Below are positions 1 to 4,251 of a stretch of DNA of 5,182 nucleotides, piece by piece. Positions within the stretch are counted from its first letter, which is position 1. Each line of letters begins with the position of its first letter. Made by a program: the position numbers and the translations under genes. This stretch comes from UCB2 sp964475735 (GTDB lineage Bacteria > Chloroflexota > Dehalococcoidia > Tepidiformales > Tepidiformaceae), in the NCBI GenBank assembly GCA_964475735.1, contig CAYYYI010000167.1, positions 1-5,182 of the forward strand, written 5' to 3'. The notes beneath the pieces were generated by a model that worked only from the letters and a program-made list of their open reading frames with translations, was not told the origin of the DNA and searched no databases.

Positions 1-1341
1 CCGAGCGACGCTCAGCTGAGCCTGTACAGCGGCCTCGGCCTGGTGGCCGTGTGGATGGTGAACACCCAGGAGGGCCTGGCCGCCTCAGCGAAGGCAATGG
101 AGGTGGCGCTCGCCCTCGGGAGCGAGGATCGCTGGGTCACCAACGCTGTCATGCACGCCTACCACCTCCACGCTCTGGGGCGCCTCAACGAAGGCCTCGA
201 ACTAATGGCTCGCGCCTGGGAGACCGCCGATCGCCTGGACAACACTTACCGGGCCTACGTGGCCGCAGCCTGGCTGGCTGGCCGACTCCTGCAGCTTGGC
301 GATCCCCGGGCGGCGGTCGCGTGGTACCAGCGAGAGGTTGACCAGCCACGGCAGATCCATGCGCCCACGCGGCAAGGGGCTCTCTGGCTTGGCGTTGCCG
401 CGGCCTACACATGGTGCGGCGAGATGGAGAAATGCCGAAAGATGCTCTCCGAGGTGGGATACTTCGGGGGGTGGCCCGAAGTGTCCCTCAGGGAAGGTGA
501 CTGGGAAGCGGCGGCGGCTGTGTGCGCCAGGCAAAGGGAGGCCGCTGCCCGGAAACTCAACCGATCCGAGCAGGCGAACCTGGACTTCGTACTTGCTCAT
601 GCCGCCCGTGCGCGCGGGGACGTCGCCGCCGCCGCGGACCACCTGCGGCATGCATTCGCCGCAGGCGTTGAAGGCCCCAACATGCTCCTGGAGATACGTG
701 CCGCCTCAGAGCTTGCCACCGTCTGCGCAGAGATAGGCCACCTCGCAGAAGCGGAGCCGCTGATGGAGCGCATTCGCGAGATCTTCGCCGCCGGCGAGGA
801 TTGGCGTGGACTCGCCGGCCGTGCCGCGCTCGCCGAAGGCGCGGTTGCCCTTGCGGCCGGTAGTGCCGGAGCCGGCTCGCACTTCGAGAGAGCGATCGAG
901 GTCTTTCGCAGGTACTCGCTCCCCTGGGATGAGGCGGAGGCTTTCGAGGTGTGGGCCCACATTGGGCGGCGGCTCCATCGCGGCCGTTCGCGGAGGGCGT
1001 TTGTGAGCGAGAAGCTGGATTGCGCGCGGGCGGTCTACGAGCGAATCGGAGCGGCACGGGCCTGGCTCGATCGTCTGGAGCGCCTCAACCGCGAGCTTGC
1101 GGGCCCGGGGGACCCTTCCCCGGCGCCTGCGCTTCCTGATGGGCTGACGCCCCGTGAGGCGGAGGTCCTTGGCCTCCTTGCGGCCGGGGCCAGCAGCAAG
1201 GAGATCGGGGAGCGGCTCGTGCTCAGCGTGCGAACGGTGGAGCGCCACATCGCCAACATCTACCTGAAAACCGGCACCCACGGCCGCGCCCAGGCGACCA
1301 CCTACGCCATCTCCCATCACCTGGAAGGTCCCGAGCCGTAG
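1..1341 (+). CDS. LuxR-family transcriptional regulator with TPR-like region, 5'-truncated
   Basis: The frame is open from base 1 to a TAG at 1339-1341, so the gene begins before the window and 446 residues are visible. The GTG at 43 is internal, not a convincing start: no Shine-Dalgarno precedes it. Residues 1-380 are Ala/Leu/Arg-rich helix pairs typical of tetratricopeptide-like repeats (for example the GRLNEGLELMARAWETADRL stretch). Residues 382-441 are a LuxR/GerE helix-turn-helix beginning LTPREAEVLGLLAAG, with recognition helix SVRTVERHIANIY. The family consensus 'KLG' after this helix reads KTG here. Large regulators of this layout (MalT/LAL-like) usually carry an N-terminal P-loop ATPase of several hundred residues; that part would lie upstream and cannot be seen. 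Role: DNA-binding transcriptional activator, ligand and targets unknown. The HTH call is firm; the LAL subtype is inferred from the helical region. Confidence 0.93.
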   Translation, partial: PSDAQLSLYSGLGLVAVWMVNTQEGLAASAKAMEVALALGSEDRWVTNAVMHAYHLHALGRLNEGLELMARAWETADRLDNTYRAYVAAAWLAGRLLQLGDPRAAVAWYQREVDQPRQIHAPTRQGALWLGVAAAYTWCGEMEKCRKMLSEVGYFGGWPEVSLREGDWEAAAAVCARQREAAARKLNRSEQANLDFVLAHAARARGDVAAAADHLRHAFAAGVEGPNMLLEIRAASELATVCAEIGHLAEAEPLMERIREIFAAGEDWRGLAGRAALAEGAVALAAGSAGAGSHFERAIEVFRRYSLPWDEAEAFEVWAHIGRRLHRGRSRRAFVSEKLDCARAVYERIGAARAWLDRLERLNRELAGPGDPSPAPALPDGLTPREAEVLGLLAAGASSKEIGERLVLSVRTVERHIANIYLKTGTHGRAQATTYAISHHLEGPEP

Positions 1342-1364
1342 GCCCCGCGGACGCCGGGCTTTCT
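1342..1364 (+). terminator. Weak intrinsic terminator after the LuxR-type gene
   Basis: Immediately after the stop codon, GCCC (1342-1345) pairs with GGGC (1356-1359). After a C-C mismatch, GC (1347-1348) pairs with GC (1353-1354) around a GGAC loop. The 3' side is followed by TTTCT (1360-1364). Position and T-rich tail fit a Rho-independent terminator, but the stem is short and interrupted. Confidence 0.4.
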
Positions 1365-1390
1365 GACCCTGTCATGCGTAGTTTCCGCCA

Positions 1391-1421
1391 CGGGCGCCTG
1401 CGGTCCGTGATCGTGCGCCCG
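1391..1421. repeat. Perfect 7-bp inverted repeat
   Basis: CGGGCGC (1391-1397) is the exact reverse complement of GCGCCCG (1415-1421), separated by 17 nt. It could be a hairpin in a transcript reading past the LuxR-type gene, a second terminator element without a U-tract, or chance in G+C-rich DNA. Confidence 0.4.
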
Positions 1422-1550
1422 GAAGTTGCGCAATTCCACGGAAGCGGCGCCGTCCCCCAACCCCCAGGGTTCGTGTTGGCTGGTTGACTCGCCGGATGCG
1501 AGCCCCAGGGGCGCCGCACCCGGCGGGCAGCCGGCCCAGCCCGGGGTCTG

Positions 1551-1675
1551 ACGGCCCGGGGCCGAAGGAGGAGCAAGCGTGATTGAGTCTGCAACGGTTC
1601 GCTGAAGGGCCTGGCAGGGGGGCCAAAGCCGGCAACCTGCACGCCTTGCATGGGTCCACGAGTCAACGGCCCGGG
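1551..1675 (+). repeat. 10-bp direct repeat, second copy ending at the gap
   Basis: ACGGCCCGGG occurs at 1551-1560 and again at 1666-1675, an offset of 115 bp. The second copy is the last sequence before the Ns. A repeat at a contig edge is what an assembler leaves when it cannot resolve a longer repeated segment. The repeat itself is short and G+C-only apart from one base, so chance is possible. Confidence 0.45.
1581..1675 (+). promoter_or_regulatory. Possible structured leader RNA, partly SAM-riboswitch-like (truncated by gap)
   Basis: CTGGC (1611-1615) can pair with GCCGG (1628-1632) around a 12-nt loop and is followed directly by the sequence GGCAACC (1631-1637). TGCA (1638-1641) then pairs with TGCA (1647-1650), followed by GGGTCCA (1652-1658). 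This order resembles SAM-I/SAM-IV aptamers: P2 closing into GGCAACC, then P3, then a GGTGC-like joining strand. Against it, the kink-turn base expected just before CTGGC is C rather than A, the L2 loop lacks the usual UGAA, and the 3' half is lost in the gap. An alternative pairing, TGCAA (1590-1594) with TTGCA (1646-1650), competes with the small hairpin. Weak call. Confidence 0.18.
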
Positions 1676-1775
1676 NNNNNNNNNNNNNNNNNNNNNNNNN
1701 NNNNNNNNNNNNNNNNNNNNNNNNNNNNNNNNNNNNNNNNNNNNNNNNNNNNNNNNNNNNNNNNNNNNNNNNNNN
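1676..1775. other. Assembly gap (100 N)
   Basis: Exactly 100 N. The round number suggests a scaffolding placeholder rather than a measured length, so distance and even adjacency between the LuxR-type gene and the HAF/cupin gene are unproven. Confidence 0.97.
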
Positions 1776-1778
1776 AAC

Positions 1779-3596
1779 ATGAAGAGTCGAAGAGCATTCA
1801 TCGCCGCACTGGTGGTCGCGGTCGCCACACTAATGGCAGCGATCACACCTTCGCCCGGCGCTCGGGCGGCGGAGTCGTACGTCTTCAAGACGATCGACGT
1901 GCCCAACAGCGCCAGCACCACCGTGATGGCAAACAACGCGGCCGGCGACATCGTTGGCTACTACTCTGATGCGAACAAGGTCGTCCACGGTTTCCTGCTG
2001 CGTGGGGGAGCATTCACGACGCTCGACTACCCGGGCACCGACGTTGCGTGGACGAACGTGAACGCCATCAACGACGCGGGTGACGTGGCCGGCACTTACT
2101 CGCTGAAGAGCCCGGCCCCCGCGGGCAACGTCCATGGATTCTTGCGGACCAGGACGGGCGAGTGGTCCACCCAGGACTATCCTGAGGGGACGTACATAAT
2201 GCAGGGTGGAGCCTTTGCCATCCTCGCCGATGGCACCGTGGTCGGCTGTGTGCACGAAGGCGCGCCGATTACGGCGATGTTCGGCTACACGAATGGATCG
2301 ACGGGGGCGGAGTTCTTTAGCTACCCGGCTGGCGCACCGTTCGCCATGCACTACGGAGCCACACCGGATGGCAAGACGCTGGTTGGCGGATACCGCTCGG
2401 GCGGCACCGGGCCAGACAGCTGGCACGGATACCTCCTCAATTCCGGCAAGGTCACGACGGTCGACGTGCCGGGCAAGACCGGGACGCAGTTGATGGGCAT
2501 CACCGCCGGAAAGGCGGTCGCCGGGCTCTACCGGGTGCAGGTGGGCACGGCCTGGCACGCGCGCGGGTTCGTGGCCCTTACCAGCGGTTCCCTCGATCCG
2601 GCGAGCTGGAACTTCGTGATGGTTGACGTTCCGAACGCGGTCCAGACCGTAGTAAGGAACATGAACGCCCCTGGCGAAGTGGTGGGGTACTACTACGATG
2701 CCGGTGGCGTAGCTCACGGATTCCTGGCGACCGCCGCCCCGGCCGCTCCCGCCCCGCCCGCCGCGGCGCCGCCCGCGTCCCAGGCACCTAAGGCGACCAC
2801 GATTCTGAACCAGCCTTTCCGGGGCGTGAACGCGCCCGGGAGCACCTTTGACCTGGTCCAGAGCGTGGTGGACTTCGGTCCGGGGGCGAAGTCCGCGGCC
2901 ATGACCGCCACGGCCGCGCACTACCTCTCCGTCATCAGCGGCGAACTGTCGTTCGACGTGGATGGCAAGGCGGAGACGGTGGCGGCGGGCAAGGGCATCT
3001 CCGCGCCCTCTGGATCGAAGCTCACCATCAGCAACGCCGGCGCCGCGAGTGCCAGGCTCTTCGTCTCCTCGCTACTGCAGGTGGGTGGCGTGGCGGAGGT
3101 GCACCAGATCAATGCCGCGGGCGTGAAGACCTTCGGCACGGCGCGCCGCACGATGACCAACGCCCCGGCGGTGGTGGACATCGTGCAGCTGGCTGCTGTC
3201 TATGACGCTGGCTACAAGACGCCGAACCACATCATGAACGAGTTTCACCTCATGCTTCACCTTGCCGGGGTAACTACCTACGGCTACCTCGACAAGGGCA
3301 AGGAAGTGGAGCAGTACCCGGCAGGTACTCAGGCAACGATGTATGAGGGTCGGCCCGGGTACATGTCAAACACCGGCGCCGTGCCCTCGTCGATGGCCTG
3401 GACGTGGGTCGCAAACCCCGGCAAGCCACTCACGACGCCTGTGAAAGCACCGGCGCCGCCGGCGACCGGCAATGCCGGGCTGGCGGACTCGGGTGAGCCC
3501 GTTGTGTCCCGCGACAGTGTGCCGCTGGCAGTCCTGGCAGCGCTGGCGCTGGGTGGAGCGGTGCTCGCCTACCGCCGAAGAGCGCAGGCGCGTTAG
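1779..3596 (+). CDS. Exported HAF-repeat (six-bladed propeller) and bicupin protein with sorting-like C-terminus
   Basis: 605 residues. ATG at 1779 is chosen because it directly begins a Sec signal peptide: MKSRR, a hydrophobic core at residues 6-22, and an AXA site (ARA, 28-30). Only three bases before it survive the gap, so the ribosome-binding site is unseen. Residues 34-317 hold six HAF-type units, each with a [TS]xDxP-like strand, an NxxGxxVGxY-like core and a closing HGFL-like strand at 70, 119, 168, 216, 262 and 313; the 46-51-residue spacing suggests a six-bladed beta-propeller. A Pro/Ala linker (317-338) leads to two cupin-like domains (about 342-434 and 455-546). The tail is PPATG (560-564), a hydrophobic helix (581-598) and RRR. 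Predicted to sit outside the cell, anchored in membrane or wall. Substrate unknown; most cupin metal ligands are missing, so binding rather than catalysis seems likelier. Possible upstream regulation is hidden by the gap. Confidence 0.85.
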   Translation: MKSRRAFIAALVVAVATLMAAITPSPGARAAESYVFKTIDVPNSASTTVMANNAAGDIVGYYSDANKVVHGFLLRGGAFTTLDYPGTDVAWTNVNAINDAGDVAGTYSLKSPAPAGNVHGFLRTRTGEWSTQDYPEGTYIMQGGAFAILADGTVVGCVHEGAPITAMFGYTNGSTGAEFFSYPAGAPFAMHYGATPDGKTLVGGYRSGGTGPDSWHGYLLNSGKVTTVDVPGKTGTQLMGITAGKAVAGLYRVQVGTAWHARGFVALTSGSLDPASWNFVMVDVPNAVQTVVRNMNAPGEVVGYYYDAGGVAHGFLATAAPAAPAPPAAAPPASQAPKATTILNQPFRGVNAPGSTFDLVQSVVDFGPGAKSAAMTATAAHYLSVISGELSFDVDGKAETVAAGKGISAPSGSKLTISNAGAASARLFVSSLLQVGGVAEVHQINAAGVKTFGTARRTMTNAPAVVDIVQLAAVYDAGYKTPNHIMNEFHLMLHLAGVTTYGYLDKGKEVEQYPAGTQATMYEGRPGYMSNTGAVPSSMAWTWVANPGKPLTTPVKAPAPPATGNAGLADSGEPVVSRDSVPLAVLAALALGGAVLAYRRRAQAR

Positions 3597-3616
3597 CGCG
3601 GGTCGATGAGCGAAGA

Positions 3617-3648
3617 GATGCTCGCCGGGCGGCTACCCGGCGAGCATC
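3617..3648. terminator. Perfect 13-bp stem hairpin, probable bidirectional terminator
   Basis: GATGCTCGCCGGG (3617-3629) is the exact reverse complement of CCCGGCGAGCATC (3636-3648), with a 6-nt loop CGGCTA. It starts 20 bp after the TAG of the HAF/cupin gene and lies between that gene and the minus-strand gene pointing toward it. Neither side has a real U-tract, so this would be an L-shaped terminator of the sort used in G+C-rich bacteria. Confidence 0.75.
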
Positions 3649-3691
3649 GCCTTGCCTGGCGTTTCCCGGCGTGGCAGGTTCGACATTGGCT

Positions 3692-3791
3692 NNNNNNNNN
3701 NNNNNNNNNNNNNNNNNNNNNNNNNNNNNNNNNNNNNNNNNNNNNNNNNNNNNNNNNNNNNNNNNNNNNNNNNNNNNNNNNNNNNNNNNNN
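3692..3791. other. Assembly gap (100 N)
   Basis: Exactly 100 N, probably a placeholder. It removes the C-terminal end of the minus-strand gene that starts at 4088. Frames that appear to run through the Ns are artefacts. Confidence 0.97.
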
Positions 3792-4088
3792 CTCGTGCGG
3801 GATGCTGCTCTGTCTCAGCAGCGCCTCCAGTTCGTACGACCTGCCGGCCCAGCGTTCGAGCATGTCGAGGACGTCCTCGCCGGTCTGGCCATCGAGGAGC
3901 GCCACGACCTGCGGCACGTTCTCCGGGGCGAAGGTCTTGAACCACTCGTACTCGCCGTCGCCGCTCACTGCGGCCGTACCGGGCCCAAGATCCTGGCCAT
4001 CGATGTGCAGGCCGTGCTCGTCGACGTAGGCCCACAAGCGCCGCGAGTTTCTGCCGGCGCGCTCATCACGCAACACTACTTCTCGCAT
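3792..4088 (-). CDS. Conserved small protein of unknown function, C-terminus lost in gap
   Basis: Ninety-nine codons are visible from ATG at 4088-4086 until the Ns. This start is fixed by AGGAGG (4099-4094) five bases upstream; an in-frame ATG at 4199 has no comparable site, and the residues it would add (His/Arg/Cys-rich) look non-coding. The product is acidic and soluble, with no signal peptide or membrane segment. A compact beta-rich N-terminal half reads LWAYVDEHGLHIDGQDLGPG (18-37), followed by GEYEWFKTF (45-53). A helical half follows with GEDVLDMLERWAG (70-82) and YELEALLRQSSIP (85-97). I have the impression of similar ~110-residue uncharacterised proteins in G+C-rich bacteria, which would put only some 10-15 residues in the gap, but this is from memory. 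No function is assigned. It diverges from the MFS transporter gene and converges on the HAF/cupin gene. Confidence 0.82.
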
Positions 4089-4093
4089 CGGTA

Positions 4094-4099
4094 CCTCCT
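4094..4099 (-). promoter_or_regulatory. Strong Shine-Dalgarno of the small minus-strand gene
   Basis: AGGAGG on the minus strand, within GAGGAGGT (4100-4093), five bases before ATG 4088. It decides the start of this gene and contrasts with the divergent transporter gene, which has no such site. Confidence 0.85.
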
Positions 4100-4163
4100 C
4101 TTGTCTCTTGTTGCCTGCCGCTCGTTTGTGGCGCCCCCGCTCACGGCAATGGTGGCACATCAT

Positions 4164-4182
4164 CGCGACATCTCTTGTCGCG
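4164..4182. promoter_or_regulatory. Perfect 19-bp palindrome, candidate operator in divergent spacer
   Basis: CGCGACA (4164-4170), spacer TCTCT, TGTCGCG (4176-4182): seven perfect base pairs with a 5-nt centre. It lies almost midway between the two divergent start codons (centre 4173; ATGs at 4088 and 4252). A dimeric repressor site is likely; it does not match CIRCE or the LexA boxes I know. A hairpin in either leader RNA is an alternative. Confidence 0.5.
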
Positions 4183-4231
4183 TTGCGAGGTCGCCCCATG
4201 GGAGGCGCCCCGCGCGGAGCGCGTCCGGCCT

Positions 4232-4248
4232 GTTAGCCGTAAGCTAAC
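4232..4248. promoter_or_regulatory. Perfect 17-bp palindrome, candidate TetR-type operator before the MFS gene
   Basis: GTTAGC (4232-4237), spacer CGTAA, GCTAAC (4243-4248), ending three bases before the transporter ATG. Operators of the form TTAGC-spacer-GCTAA are common for TetR-family repressors that control drug or metabolite exporters. It overlaps the proposed -10 box, so a bound repressor would block RNA polymerase. No repressor gene is visible in the window. Confidence 0.55.
4240..4245 (+). promoter_or_regulatory. Candidate -10 box of a leaderless promoter
   Basis: TAAGCT fits the TAnnnT -10 consensus and sits six bases before ATG 4252, the spacing expected if transcription starts at or next to the A of the ATG. 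No clear -35 hexamer (TTGACA-like) is seen 17-18 bp upstream. The first three bases (TAA, 4240-4242) are also an in-frame stop, so translation cannot start further upstream. Confidence 0.45.
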
Positions 4249-4251
4249 GAA

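Larger units (their letters stand above)
1365..1675. other. Non-coding, G+C-rich structured intergenic stretch up to the first gap
   Basis: No credible gene is seen. A minus-strand frame across 1372-1659 is open but its product is Pro/Arg/Gly-rich low-complexity sequence with no recognisable domain. The stretch is dense in self-complementary G+C blocks: an inverted repeat at 1391-1421, the palindrome TTGCGCAA at 1426-1433, a CGCCG/CGGCG hairpin at 1512-1525, and CCCGGG at 1540-1545 and 1555-1560. It ends at the assembly gap, so the promoter and ribosome-binding site of the next gene, if they lie nearby, are mostly hidden in the Ns. Confidence 0.6.

Noticed and set aside
706..1320. Minus-strand open frame (204 codons) opposite the LuxR-type gene
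   Set aside because: Antisense shadow of a G+C-rich gene; low-complexity Arg/Ala/Gly product with no recognisable motif.
1555..1580. Glycine-riboswitch-like string GCCGAAGGAG...GCAAGC
   Set aside because: The required upstream GGAGAG and downstream CTCTCAGG partner elements are absent, and there is an insertion in the core.
1595..1612. tRNA T-arm-like GGTTCG
   Set aside because: No matching T-stem, acceptor stem or anticodon arm around it.
1619..1632. c-di-GMP-I (GEMM) riboswitch-like CCAAAGCC
   Set aside because: The P2 hairpin with its GAAA tetraloop and the 3' GGTTACC-type stem are missing; the similarity is limited to a few bases.
1372..1659. Possible small minus-strand gene in the first intergenic region
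   Set aside because: Pro/Arg/Gly-rich low-complexity product and no recognisable motif or domain.
1650..1778. Upstream extension of the HAF/cupin gene to ATG 1650 through the Ns
   Set aside because: The frame across an unknown-length gap is meaningless, and the ATG at 1779 begins a clean signal peptide.
1830..2921. Minus-strand open frame (363 codons) opposite the HAF/cupin gene
   Set aside because: Arg/His/Gly-rich translation without any fold signature; the plus strand has a signal peptide, regular repeats and domains.
3606..4247. Plus-strand frame spanning the second gap and overlapping the small minus-strand gene
   Set aside because: Crosses the Ns and is antisense to the small gene with the strong Shine-Dalgarno; no domain recognisable.
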